This document shows, one piece after another, positions 1 to 9,300 of a DNA stretch of 64,000 nucleotides (its first letter is position 1; each line of letters starts with the position of its first letter). Below the pieces are notes generated by a model, which had not been told where the DNA came from, did no database searches, and worked only from the letters and a program-made list of their open reading frames with translations. This stretch comes from Acidiparvus fluvialis (GTDB taxonomy: Bacteria > Acidobacteriota > Holophagae > Holophagales > Holophagaceae), in the NCBI GenBank assembly GCA_041263285.1, contig JBFSVS010000002.1, forward strand, positions 1-64,000, given 5' to 3'. Made by a program: the position numbers and the translations under genes.

Positions 1-798
1 TTGAAAACGCTCGTGGCAGGAGGGTGAAACATGGGTACGCGTAATATCCGATGCATACCCATTCCATTTAGCCCCTGCATCCAGGAGGAGGACAGAACCC
101 TTATGAATTTCAGCACGTTTTCCGTGGTAGTGAAGAGTCGCCCCTTTTTCATTGAGGGCAACAATGGTGGTATAGGGTAAATCGTCATCCGTGCATCCAA
201 CTGCCCTGACAAAAGCATGATGGATTTCTAGTTCACTTGCACCCGATAAAAAAGCCTCCCGGGAAGCACGATGACCACTTGCTCCAAGTTTTTCAGCTTC
301 CAAAATGCAGTGAATTTCATAGTTTGATTTGAAACTACGAGTCCAATCAAGATGCTTTGTTATAGGTTCCGGATTCATAGCCCAATCTTTATCGCTTAGA
401 AAATCCAATTCATTACCTATGTAAGCTACCTTACCAAAGTCCTTGAGGGATTCTTTAAGGGTCTCGAGGTTTGAAAACTCCTTAATATCAAAAAAAGGTG
501 TCCAAAAGGGATCTCCAAGGGGTTTTTGCTCATACCAGAAATCTTCAGGTGAATAGCGGTAAAGAGAAACTTTTCTGCCGGGTCTGATAATCAAAAAATG
601 ATGAGCACCTCCTAGGGGACACCAATGATTGAAGTGAGGCACAGTATGAAAAGGCGCATCGTTATCGTCGGCAAAGTAGGTAAAAGGCCGTCCACTAGAA
701 ATAACTAGGCAGTCATATCCCGTCTTAGATAGAACCTCTGAGGCAGAGGATTCTCTAATTTGAATATGCTCCCTAAACAAAGCATTTAAGTCAGCCAT
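1..798 (-). CDS. pepQ: Xaa-Pro dipeptidase PepQ-like (C-terminus cut by window edge)
   Basis: This frame is open from an ATG at 798 to the window edge and encodes the first 266 residues. It matches the N-terminal and early catalytic part of M24-family prolidases, cytosolic enzymes that cleave X-Pro dipeptides using two metal ions. The segment LLLDAGAKWNGYASDITRTH carries two Asp ligands 11 residues apart (Asp240 and Asp251), the spacing known for E. coli PepQ. The remaining His/Glu ligands would lie off the left edge. It follows mqnA on the same strand after 22 bp, so the two probably share a transcript. The family call is firm; exact substrate preference is inferred. Confidence 0.85.
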   Translation of the reverse strand, partial: MADLNALFREHIQIRESSASEVLSKTGYDCLVISSGRPFTYFADDNDAPFHTVPHFNHWCPLGGAHHFLIIRPGRKVSLYRYSPEDFWYEQKPLGDPFWTPFFDIKEFSNLETLKESLKDFGKVAYIGNELDFLSDKDWAMNPEPITKHLDWTRSFKSNYEIHCILEAEKLGASGHRASREAFLSGASELEIHHAFVRAVGCTDDDLPYTTIVALNEKGATLHYHGKRAEIHKGSVLLLDAGAKWNGYASDITRTHVSPSCHERFQ

Positions 799-820
799 AG
801 AATTATGATTCTAATAGAAA

Positions 821-1633
821 TTAGAGGAATGAGAGTTCGCGAACTTGGGGGACAAATCCATGCCTGAAGGCCTTTCTATAAAAAAGGTCTAAGGAATCTT
901 GCTCTTGAGGCCCTAAACGGTACGAGATATTTTCTGTAAAATAGGTCCTTAATTGGGTTTCCGACCACCTGGAGGGGATTTTAGCCTCTTCGATAATTGT
1001 GGATAAATTTTCAGTTCCAAGTCTAAAACTTTCTTCGAAGAACCATTGAAGGGGTTTACCATCTAACACACGAGGAGCTTTTGGTTGAATAGCCCAAAAG
1101 GCAAATACAAACGGTAGTGAAGTGTGCATTTTCCACTCATGGGAGAGGTCGAGTACCGAGAGACTTTGGGGATCGGATCTCATCGCTTGATCTCCAATCA
1201 TCAACGCTGCGTCGTGATCCTTAAGCATAAAGTTAAGATCAGGAAGTAAGTAGTTTGTTTCGAAACGATCACACCCAAATTTCTCTTTCAACAAAATCTG
1301 AGCTAAGATAACGGAGGTTCTAGAAGAAATATCAAGAGCAAGTTTTTTAATTTCACCAAAGGGAACCTTGCTAAATATCAAAACGCTTCGTGCTGAATCT
1401 TGAGATCCGATACAAAGATTCGGGATAATCTTAAGATCTGGAATTCTCAAATATTCTATTGAGCTAATTAGACCTGCATCCACTTCCCCTGACTTGAGCG
1501 AATCACAACTTTCGGAGGGCTTCTGAAACTTTAAATGAAAATTCTGATAATGAAGCCCCCTCTTAAACCCATAGTTCAAGGGCTCTGCGTTGAGATAGTT
1601 GATAATGGAGAGTCTTAATAATTCGCTAGACAT
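821..1633 (-). CDS. mqnA: Chorismate dehydratase MqnA (futalosine pathway of menaquinone synthesis)
   Basis: The 270-residue product belongs to the MqnA/MqnD periplasmic-binding-protein-like fold. MqnA dehydrates chorismate to 3-[(1-carboxyvinyl)oxy]benzoate, the first step of the futalosine menaquinone route. The N-terminal YLNAEPLNYG corresponds to the family's conserved YLNxxPL motif. GEVDAGLISSIEYLR and LALDISSRTSVILAQILL are also typical. Length fits the family. No other mqn genes are visible here, so the pathway is inferred from this gene alone. It is divergent from ogt (49 bp) and upstream of pepQ. Confidence 0.9.
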   Translation of the reverse strand: MSSELLRLSIINYLNAEPLNYGFKRGLHYQNFHLKFQKPSESCDSLKSGEVDAGLISSIEYLRIPDLKIIPNLCIGSQDSARSVLIFSKVPFGEIKKLALDISSRTSVILAQILLKEKFGCDRFETNYLLPDLNFMLKDHDAALMIGDQAMRSDPQSLSVLDLSHEWKMHTSLPFVFAFWAIQPKAPRVLDGKPLQWFFEESFRLGTENLSTIIEEAKIPSRWSETQLRTYFTENISYRLGPQEQDSLDLFYRKAFRHGFVPQVRELSFL

Positions 1634-1682
1634 TCTATTAGTCTAGCGACCCCTTGTTTTATAGTTCTGCCATTCTAAGAGA

Positions 1683-2216
1683 ATGGAATCCCCCAAATTG
1701 TGGACAGTTCAAATGGATACCCCACTTGGGGTTATGACTGGTCTTATCGAGGAAAGCGGATTTATCTGCGAGTTAGGTTTCGGAGAGATAAATTATGCCG
1801 CTTGTCTAGAACGCCCCCCTAAAGAGGTAGCAACAACTCGACTCTACTTAGGTCGTCAATTATTTGATTACTTTCATGGTCGACTGAGACAATTCAATTT
1901 ACCAGTTCAACCAAAAGGAAGTGCGTATCAGCAAAAAATCTGGTCTCTGATAAGAGAGATCAAGTATGGTTTTACCATGAGCTATAAGACTTTGGCTGAG
2001 GCAGCAGGGGACCCCTTGGGGAGCCGAGCTGTTGGAGCGGCCTCAGCTGCCAACCCCATTATGATTCTCATTCCTTGTCATCGCGTCATTGGCTCAGATC
2101 GTACCTTAGTGGGATATCGATACGGCCTAGATAAAAAAACTAAACTCTTACAACTTGAAGGCTCTATTCCCAAATCTCAAGAAGTGCTTACCCAGCCTCT
2201 TCCTGGGATTGATTAG
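1683..2216 (+). CDS. ogt: Methylated-DNA--protein-cysteine methyltransferase
   Basis: This suicide DNA repair protein transfers the methyl group of O6-methylguanine to its own cysteine. The active-site motif PCHRVIG lies at residues 131-137 with the acceptor Cys132. The helix-turn-helix segment GSRAVGAASAANP supplies the probable arginine finger (Arg115). The 177-residue length fits Ogt/MGMT enzymes. About 30 residues after the active site form an extended tail. Its TAG stop overlaps the stop of the convergent methyltransferase gene by 4 bp. There is no Ada-type regulatory domain. Confidence 0.93.
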   Translation: MESPKLWTVQMDTPLGVMTGLIEESGFICELGFGEINYAACLERPPKEVATTRLYLGRQLFDYFHGRLRQFNLPVQPKGSAYQQKIWSLIREIKYGFTMSYKTLAEAAGDPLGSRAVGAASAANPIMILIPCHRVIGSDRTLVGYRYGLDKKTKLLQLEGSIPKSQEVLTQPLPGID

Positions 2217-3436
2217 ATTCGCCTTAGTAAGGCCAAACACTCTGCATGATGGGTGTTTGGGAAGAGATCTATAGCAGCAAGGGATTCGATTTGATAGTTT
2301 GAGAGCCGTTTTATATCGCGAGCCCATGTGGCACCATCACAACCTATCATCACAACCGTTTTAACTTTGCAGGAATTTACCTGTTCGAGAAGGCTTACAG
2401 AGCATCCAACCCGAGGAGGGTCGATGAGAACCGTATCTCGGGAAGAACAAAGGGAGGCCAAATCCACTTTGGCGACATCGCCCTGAATGCATATTCCATT
2501 GATTTGAAGTCGATCAAAATTTTTTTTGGCATATTCAACCGATTCAGCTGAGGACTCTATCAGATAAAAATATTTAAAGTGCCTACGAAGGATGGCACTG
2601 AAAAGACCAACTCCCCCATAGAGATCAAAAAGACGATCACCGGAAAGTGGCCAATCTTGAAGAATAGAAGAAAAAGACTCAAAGGCCCACTCGGGACAAG
2701 CCTGAAAAAAACTTCCCGGCCGATGATTGAGAATGAGATCACCCAATTGTTCTCTAAGGACGTAATCACCCTGTATAAATTGACCATCATTTAATGAGAA
2801 ATGGATACCCGATTCTGTCGTTGCAATGACGCCTATTGAAGGGGTACCTGTGCCCAATTCCCAACGTTGAGGGTGAGAAGGAACTCTTTGATTGACAAGG
2901 CTGTCTCTCAGGTAATTAATTGCCTGAGACAAAGAGGGATGAGCGGTTGGACACTCACGGATTTCTATAATTCGATGGCTTTTTCGTTCAAAAAAACCAA
3001 GTTTCATACCGTCCCAATGTAGTTGTATTCGATGTCGCTTAGTCTGGACCGGAGCCGGCATCCATTTGAAATCCTGGCAATTCAATTGACGCTGAAATAA
3101 ATCCTGAATCATCAGTTTCTTCAATTCAGAACCGTATGAATCCGATTCCCATAAATCACATCCACCGCAAAGTTCCCCAAATTCGCATTGGCTAGGAACT
3201 CTCTTGGTGCTAGGCGAGAGCCACCGAGTAACGAGACCCTCGCCATGTTTCTTTTTCCATGTCACCTGCGCCTCGACTATTTCACCTGGAAATAGGGCTA
3301 GGGGAGAAGTTAAAATTAGTAATCGACCGTCTTGGTGAGAAGCAATTCCCTTTCCACCCCATGCAAGACGAAGAACCTCTCCTGACCATTTTTCTTGAGG
3401 TACAGTTGAATTTATTTTTCGCCGAGTTAATCGCAT
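2213..3436 (-). CDS. TrmA/RlmD-family RNA (uracil-5-)-methyltransferase
   Basis: The 407-residue protein combines an N-terminal TRAM-like beta domain (about 15-75), an iron-sulfur cysteine set (Cys84, Cys90, Cys93, Cys162) and a SAM-dependent methyltransferase domain. LFDLYGGVGLFS is the SAM-binding loop and VLIDPPRVGCS is motif IV. IGCDGATWARD near the C-terminus carries the expected catalytic cysteine, and FPNTHHAECLALL closes the domain. The Fe-S cysteines favour an RlmD-like 23S rRNA enzyme over TrmA, but the target base cannot be read from sequence. It is convergent with ogt and divergent from fabZ (62 bp). Confidence 0.88.
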   Translation of the reverse strand: MRLTRRKINSTVPQEKWSGEVLRLAWGGKGIASHQDGRLLILTSPLALFPGEIVEAQVTWKKKHGEGLVTRWLSPSTKRVPSQCEFGELCGGCDLWESDSYGSELKKLMIQDLFQRQLNCQDFKWMPAPVQTKRHRIQLHWDGMKLGFFERKSHRIIEIRECPTAHPSLSQAINYLRDSLVNQRVPSHPQRWELGTGTPSIGVIATTESGIHFSLNDGQFIQGDYVLREQLGDLILNHRPGSFFQACPEWAFESFSSILQDWPLSGDRLFDLYGGVGLFSAILRRHFKYFYLIESSAESVEYAKKNFDRLQINGICIQGDVAKVDLASLCSSRDTVLIDPPRVGCSVSLLEQVNSCKVKTVVMIGCDGATWARDIKRLSNYQIESLAAIDLFPNTHHAECLALLRRI

Positions 3437-3498
3437 TTATTCTATTGTTTCACATCCACCTAAAGCACACGTTATCCCTTATGCCACAATAGATACTT

Positions 3499-3966
3499 AT
3501 GATGAATCGTACTCCTAATCCCCTAACGCAGGAGCAAATTAAGGCCCTAATTCCTCACAGGGATCCGTTTCTGCTCGTGGATAAGATCCTGGATTTTGAA
3601 CCAGGTGAATGGATTAGGGGCTACCGAAAGATTCAGTCCTCAGATCCTATTTTTAAAGGCCATTTTCCTGGACGAGCTATTTATCCGGGAGTCTTGATTG
3701 TTGAAGCTATGGCTCAAGTGGGCGGGTGTCTCCTTATGCAAGAAATTGATGATCCTAAGAACAAAGTCATCTACTTCATGTCTTTGGATGCTATTAAATT
3801 TAGAAAGCCCGTTAATCCAGGAGATGAACTTATTATGGAAGTGAAAGTTCTTAGCTTTCGGAGCCGTATCTCTAAAATGCGTGGGGAGGCTTTTGTAGGA
3901 GGCATTAAAGTTGCTGAGGCTGAATTTGTATCCATGCTCCAATCCTTACCTGATGGAGGCATTTAA
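3499..3966 (+). CDS. fabZ: 3-hydroxyacyl-ACP dehydratase FabZ
   Basis: This hotdog-fold enzyme dehydrates 3-hydroxyacyl-ACP in type II fatty acid synthesis. The catalytic pair is visible as His55 in GHFPG and Glu69 in GVLIVEAMAQ. Length (155 residues) is typical. The start is ATG at 3499, with a second ATG directly after it, and the upstream ribosome site is weak. Its stop overlaps the lpxA start (TAATG), so the two are translationally coupled, the usual fabZ-lpxA link between fatty acid and lipid A synthesis. LpxD and LpxB are not in the window. Confidence 0.95.
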   Translation: MMNRTPNPLTQEQIKALIPHRDPFLLVDKILDFEPGEWIRGYRKIQSSDPIFKGHFPGRAIYPGVLIVEAMAQVGGCLLMQEIDDPKNKVIYFMSLDAIKFRKPVNPGDELIMEVKVLSFRSRISKMRGEAFVGGIKVAEAEFVSMLQSLPDGGI

Positions 3967-4751
3967 TGGCTCGTATCATTCACGCCACCTCAATCATAAG
4001 TCCCCAAGCAGAGCTCGGTAACGATGTTTTCATTGGCCCCTTCTGTACGGTTGACGCCACAGCTGTAATTGGAGATGGCACCCAACTGAGAAGTCATGTC
4101 ATTATCGGTCCCCATACAGTCCTGGGGTCAAATAATGATGTCTATCCCTTTGTATCGTTAGGCCTAGACCCTCAAGACCTCAAATTTGATGGCGAAGTCA
4201 CCTATTGCAAGATTGGCGATAGGAATACCTTCAGGGAGGGAACTACGGTTAATCGAGGGACGCAAAAGGGAGGTGCGATCACTCGCGTAGGGAATGATAA
4301 TTTTATGATGACTTCTACCCATATCGCTCACGACTGTCAGGTTGGTGACAAAAATATTTTTGCTAATCATGCGACTCTGGCAGGTCATGTCGAATTGGGG
4401 TCAGAGTGCAATATTGGAGCCTTTTCCGCCGTTCACCAGTTTTGCCGAGTGGGCAACCATGCTTTCTTGGGCGGCTTTACGGTCGCTACCTTAGATTGCC
4501 TGCCGTTTATGAAAACCGTTGGAGCGCGCGAAACCAAGAGTTTTGGAGTTAACTCTTTGGGACTAGAACGTAAAGGGTTTAGTCGTGATCAAATTTCTAA
4601 TCTTAAAGAAGCGCATCGGATGTTATTTCACATAAATCTAGATCGGGACCAGGCTCTCAGCGAAGTCGCAAATAAGTTTGGGAATATTCCAGAGATTGCT
4701 TATCTAGTCGATTTCATCAAGCAGAGTGCCCGAGGTGTCCACCGGGGGTAG
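3966..4751 (+). CDS. lpxA: UDP-N-acetylglucosamine acyltransferase LpxA
   Basis: LpxA O-acylates UDP-GlcNAc with 3-hydroxyacyl-ACP, the first step of lipid A synthesis in the cytosol. Imperfect hexapeptide repeats forming the left-handed beta-helix occupy roughly residues 10-190. THIAHDC contains the catalytic His122. LAGHVELG, AVHQFCRVG and the C-terminal FGVNSLGLERKGFSRDQI are family hallmarks. The 261-residue length matches E. coli. This gene is the clearest evidence that the host has an LPS outer membrane. The stop abuts the convergent ABC gene with no gap. Confidence 0.96.
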   Translation: MARIIHATSIISPQAELGNDVFIGPFCTVDATAVIGDGTQLRSHVIIGPHTVLGSNNDVYPFVSLGLDPQDLKFDGEVTYCKIGDRNTFREGTTVNRGTQKGGAITRVGNDNFMMTSTHIAHDCQVGDKNIFANHATLAGHVELGSECNIGAFSAVHQFCRVGNHAFLGGFTVATLDCLPFMKTVGARETKSFGVNSLGLERKGFSRDQISNLKEAHRMLFHINLDRDQALSEVANKFGNIPEIAYLVDFIKQSARGVHRG

Positions 4752-5486
4752 TTAAAGCAATTCTAGTCGCGATAAATGCTCAGCTTCAGTTATTGGAATA
4801 TTTTTTTCATCGCTAAGAATTTTCCCGTCCCTTAATTTAACGATTCGGTGAGCTTTCCGAGCTATATCTTCCTCGTGAGTCACCAAAATGATAGTGTTTC
4901 CCTTTTGAAAAAGCTCTTCGAACAGGGCCATGATTTCGATTGATGTCTTTGAGTCAAGTGCTCCGGTAGGTTCGTCGGCTAGCAAAATAGAGGGATCATT
5001 AACCAATGCTCTTGCGATGGCAACACGTTGACGTTGTCCTCCCGAGAGCTGATTGGGGAAACTATCTGTTCTTTGACCTAGCCCTACATTGTCTAAAGCC
5101 TTCTGAGAGCGACTATGCCGGTCTTCAGGAGTTGTCCCTGAGTAGACCAAGGGTAATTCAACATTTTGAATAGCCGTAGTGCGGGCAAGTAGATTGAAAG
5201 TCTGGAAAACAAAACCTATTTCCTCGTTACGAATTTGAGCCAACTCATCGTCTGTCATTACTGAAACATTCTTATTATTTAGTTCATAGATTCCGCTCGA
5301 GGGAGTATCTAAGCATCCAATTAAATTCATCATAGTCGATTTACCGGAACCCGAGGGACCCATGATGGCCACATACTCACCTCGAAATATTTCCAAATTA
5401 ATTCCATCAAGGGCTCGGACTTGAAAATCACCCATTTCGTATATTTTTTTAACATCTTTAAATCGAATAAGGGGGGCGTTGGACAT
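4752..5486 (-). CDS. MacB/LolD-type ABC transporter ATP-binding protein
   Basis: The 244-residue nucleotide-binding subunit has Walker A GPSGSGKST, Q-loop VFQTFNLL, signature LSGGQRQRVAIARAL, Walker B ILLADEPTGALDS and the switch histidine in VTHEE. The sequence around IRNEEIGFVFQTFNLLARTT resembles the MacB/FtsE-like group that extrudes or extracts envelope substrates. The chosen ATG at 5486 has AGGAG seven bases upstream; a longer upstream in-frame start lacks one. No matching MacB permease is adjacent, so its partner must lie elsewhere. A 21-bp-spaced direct repeat sits in its leader region. Confidence 0.88.
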   Translation of the reverse strand: MSNAPLIRFKDVKKIYEMGDFQVRALDGINLEIFRGEYVAIMGPSGSGKSTMMNLIGCLDTPSSGIYELNNKNVSVMTDDELAQIRNEEIGFVFQTFNLLARTTAIQNVELPLVYSGTTPEDRHSRSQKALDNVGLGQRTDSFPNQLSGGQRQRVAIARALVNDPSILLADEPTGALDSKTSIEIMALFEELFQKGNTIILVTHEEDIARKAHRIVKLRDGKILSDEKNIPITEAEHLSRLELL

Positions 5487-5559
5487 CAGGTCACTCCTAA
5501 TTCCATAGTCTAACAAGGAGGAACATCTTGGAGTCTTTTAGGGATTCCTCGTCCCTCAT

Positions 5560-5589
5560 TGGACCTATTTCGCCGTTGAATGGACCTAT
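5560..5589 (-). promoter_or_regulatory. Direct repeat upstream of the ABC ATPase gene
   Basis: The nonamer TGGACCTAT (plus strand) occurs at 5560-5568 and again at 5581-5589, exactly 21 bp apart, two helical turns. It lies about 75-105 bp upstream of the ABC ATPase start and 22 bp past the stop of the SanA/YdcF-like gene. This is the arrangement expected for a dimeric or cooperative regulator site. No regulator is identified, so the function is inferred from phasing only. Confidence 0.35.
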
Positions 5590-5611
5590 ATTGACCATTG
5601 CCTGGTGAACT

Positions 5612-6229
5612 TCATTTTTCAGGTGGGCTTAGTATCTGCTCAATAATTGCACGATGGATGGCAAAATACTCATAAATAAGAGCATAAAGTTTTTGGAGAA
5701 AACTAATATCTTCAACAGTCGGTACTACACCGATAGACTCAACACCAAAGCTGTCGGCAAGATACAGAGAGCGAGCCATATGGGATTTTGAGGTCACCAG
5801 GATGATTTTATTAATTTTGTAATAGTTTCTGAGGCGATTAACGCTCTCTCGAGTTCTTATGCCTTCACTGTCTTGGAATAGAACATCCTCTGGAACTCCC
5901 TGGTCCTTCATCCAATTAGCCATAGCTCTGGGCTCATTGTAATAACGAGAGCGCCCATCTCCACTTAGAATGATCTTATTGGCTTTTGTCGATCCCCATA
6001 GGTCTCTTCCAGCTGATAATCGCTCCTGGAGTCTTTTTCCTGGCTCGCCGCTCTTAGTAACAGAGTTGCCAAGTATCATGATCGGTGCGCCCCATTGGGG
6101 AACTTCGTGAGCCTTGAAAATCCTTTGATCGAATCTTTTTGGGAACCAAATGAGGGTCCATTGCATATCGCACAATAAAATGAATAACATTAAGCCCCAG
6201 ACTCTCCTCGATAGGGTCATCTTATTCAT
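5612..6229 (-). CDS. DUF218 (SanA/YdcF-like) membrane-anchored protein
   Basis: The 205-residue product has an N-terminal signal anchor (about residues 8-28, rich in Leu/Ile/Phe/Trp) followed by a DUF218 domain. APIMILGNSV, KIILSGDGRSRYYNEPRAM and KIILVTSKSHMARSLYLA match the conserved core of SanA/YdcF proteins, whose biochemical role remains poorly defined but is linked to envelope integrity. The ATG at 6229 was chosen because it places the hydrophobic anchor at the N-terminus and is preceded by AAAGGA. Longer in-frame starts (GTG at 6301) have no ribosome site. Confidence 0.8.
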   Translation of the reverse strand: MNKMTLSRRVWGLMLFILLCDMQWTLIWFPKRFDQRIFKAHEVPQWGAPIMILGNSVTKSGEPGKRLQERLSAGRDLWGSTKANKIILSGDGRSRYYNEPRAMANWMKDQGVPEDVLFQDSEGIRTRESVNRLRNYYKINKIILVTSKSHMARSLYLADSFGVESIGVVPTVEDISFLQKLYALIYEYFAIHRAIIEQILSPPEK

Positions 6230-6324
6230 GCATCCTTTCTGTTTGGCAAAATCCAATGTCAGATTAGAATTAGGGTTAGTCTTCATGTCACTTTGTTTCA
6301 CCCTAGAAAGTCTCCGATATTCAA

Positions 6325-9300
6325 ATGAAAAAAATATGTATTTTTTCTAGCCCAACCACAAAAATAAAAAAGTCCCATGCGTTGCTTGGACTCTTTTTAA
6401 TTTTAACTACGGTAGCTTGTTTTAGAGCCTCTGGGTCCCCAAGTCCGGCGGCCACGCTAACGGAAATCCCGGTGACGGGTGGTGATCGAATCAAGGGGAT
6501 GAAGGCTTCGGCAGGCCCGGGCGATTTCTTTTTTCAAAATGATTATTTAGCCATTTCGATCGATGGAGCCAAATTTGGTCAATCCTTGGGTCAATTTCAT
6601 AATCCGTCTCGGGGTATGTATGCCCCTTCGGGAGGAGCAATCCTCGACTTTAGTTCAGTCAAATTAGACTCTTCATATAGTCGTTATCTTCCAAGCGATG
6701 ACATGATCGAGAGACTGGGTGTTGTTGTCAATCAAGACCCAGAACTTCCGCTTGTTTTTTCATCCTATGTCCCCTCGTCCACGAGCGATGGTTTAACTTT
6801 GGATATGATTGGTAAACTCCAAGATCCAACTCAAAAACTAATAGGTGTTACCAGGGATAGTTCCAACTGTGTTGTCAATGTATCCGTAAGCCAGCAGATA
6901 AAGCTGGGAACCAAATCTAGGTATCTTACAGTTACTACAACTATTACCAATAATGGAACTTCGACTCTGCCGATCAGAAATATTAGTGATTTTCTTCATC
7001 AAGGTGGCGGGGGATATCGTATTGTTGCCCCAGCTTATGGTTCCTTCTCGACTGACTCAATGGGTAATCCCCTTACGCGCGTCTCTAATTGGGGAGTAAA
7101 TATTCCCCAATCTACAGAACTGAATGGATCTAATTTTTCCTCACCGCTAATGACAAGCGTGAGGGCTCCATATGTTGTATTCCTGGGATCTGAGCCTTCA
7201 GATGGCACTTTGGATCAGCATTCAAGCATTGGCATTCTTCCAGTCACGGACGGACAAGTTCTTGTAACGAGTGATCCACAGGATTCACTCGGAAATCCCA
7301 GACCTATTTTTCCTTCTCGTGTTGTAGTAGGAGGCAAAGAGGTTTCCTCTTTAAGCCCGAATACGTCTATTAAATACGAAAGGAGATTCTATATCACCTC
7401 GGGCTCTTCAGGGGATCCAGCTCTCCTTCCAAGCGAAACAACTAGCATCCAAAATCTACTTCTTTCGGAAAGTCACACTCTAAGGGGCATTGATATTGGA
7501 GCAGTTCAGTTCGGGACCTTTGGTACAAGCCAGAGGAAAGGCTATGCAGCAAATGAAATTCGTTTTGAGCGCTTCACGGGCCAAACAACAACCACGGGAA
7601 CCTTACTCAAGTCGGACAATGCACTCTTGTCGGACCCTAGTTGGAAACTTGAACGAATAGATTGGCTAGAAGGATTCGATACCTCTGTCGATGAATCAGG
7701 AGGTGGAAACTTGTCACTTGTTTATCTCCCTCTTGTAGCTGATCCCAACATTCCAGGCTCGATGATGCCTTACCGAGTTGTTACTAAGAGCGCTGAGTAC
7801 TCAAGTACTATGATCCGCTTTTCGGATGCAAGCGATGCAACAAATCCCACTTCTCAAAGGCTCTTACGGCCTCGGAGTATATACGCGACTGTAGATAACA
7901 CTCCTTTCATCCTGGGTGAGCTTTTGGCTCCAGAAAGATCCCTGCTCGTTAATAGCAGCGGAGAAGTGATTAATAGCATTGTTACCCCTCACGCTTTTTC
8001 AGTTAAGGAGATAGGAACTGATCTTGTAGCTCAATATGCTCCAGCGACAATTATTTTTGCCGGACTTGATGCATTCGGCCAGATGCAAAGTTCCCTAGAT
8101 CCATGGATGAAGCGAACCCGAACAAATGGTGCTTTCTACGATGTAATGGCGAAAGATATTTATCTGCTGTCTTCAACATCCGGAGCTTATCAGTTTGCTG
8201 CTGGTAATTCAGTTTTTGGTTCAGCCTTTCAAGCATCTAATCTTTCCCCTTTCTTGGGCTTCTTCCCAACAGGCTCCTACTCAGCTATCGCACTGAGAGG
8301 ACCCCTTTCTATTCCTGACGTAAAGAATTTCTCAGCCTATAATGGGAACGCTTTAAACTCACACGATTTTGCTATGGCCCCTCTTAGGATGCCTTCGGGA
8401 TGGATTGCTTTTGATCTACCAGGACCAACACAAAGAACAACAGGATATATGACACCTGCCGAGCAATTGAGTTCGGGCTTGGCTCAGGGCCTGCAAGTAG
8501 TAGGTCGAACTGACATTGATTATTTCATTGACGACCAATCTCTCTATACGAGTTTTCGCCAGCAATTCTTAACGCCCGGAATTGACGCCTCTTCCCGAAA
8601 TCCTATCGGAGATTTTCCCTTTATTGTCCCTTCAAGAACGGGAAGCTTTTCTCAAGCATCAGCCACGGGTCTCTTCACCCCAAAGGTTTCTGCCATTCAA
8701 TTTGGGGGAGCTATTTCTTCTGCCACTTGGACTTTAGCTGACTTCATTAATCAGGGAGGTCACAGTTATACAGTGGTTCACCGACCTAGAGGTCCCCAGG
8801 GGCTTTTCACAACTAACGGCGGAATAAATGCTTCGGTGCCCCTAGGTTCGGGCGTTAATAGTTGGTGGGCGGCGACTTCATCGCTTTCTGGAGGGAAGAA
8901 GACCGGTGACTTTGACGCCATCGAACTCATTCGATCTCAGTCTTTTGATCCCCTCAACCCATCAGCGTGGTGGGGTGAGTTTCTAGTTCTTCGGCAAGAC
9001 TGGTTCAATTTAATTGGAAAACAATCACCCACCAAATTCACTAAAGCGCTAGGCCTCAGTAGTGCATTAGTTAGCTTGGATACCCAAGTGGGTTCAGCCC
9101 GATCATATTTAAATATCGGCAGCGCTACTCTTACTCAGTCTGACTTGAGTTCAGTATTAACAGCCCTGCAATCAGGAAAGATTGTTGCAAGTACGGGTCC
9201 CTTAGTTATCCCCTCAATAGGCTCAGTAGGTCCCGGTGGGCTAGTTTCCACAGGTGCGCCTATTGCATCGGTCTCTTTGAATCTTGATATTTATTGTCCT

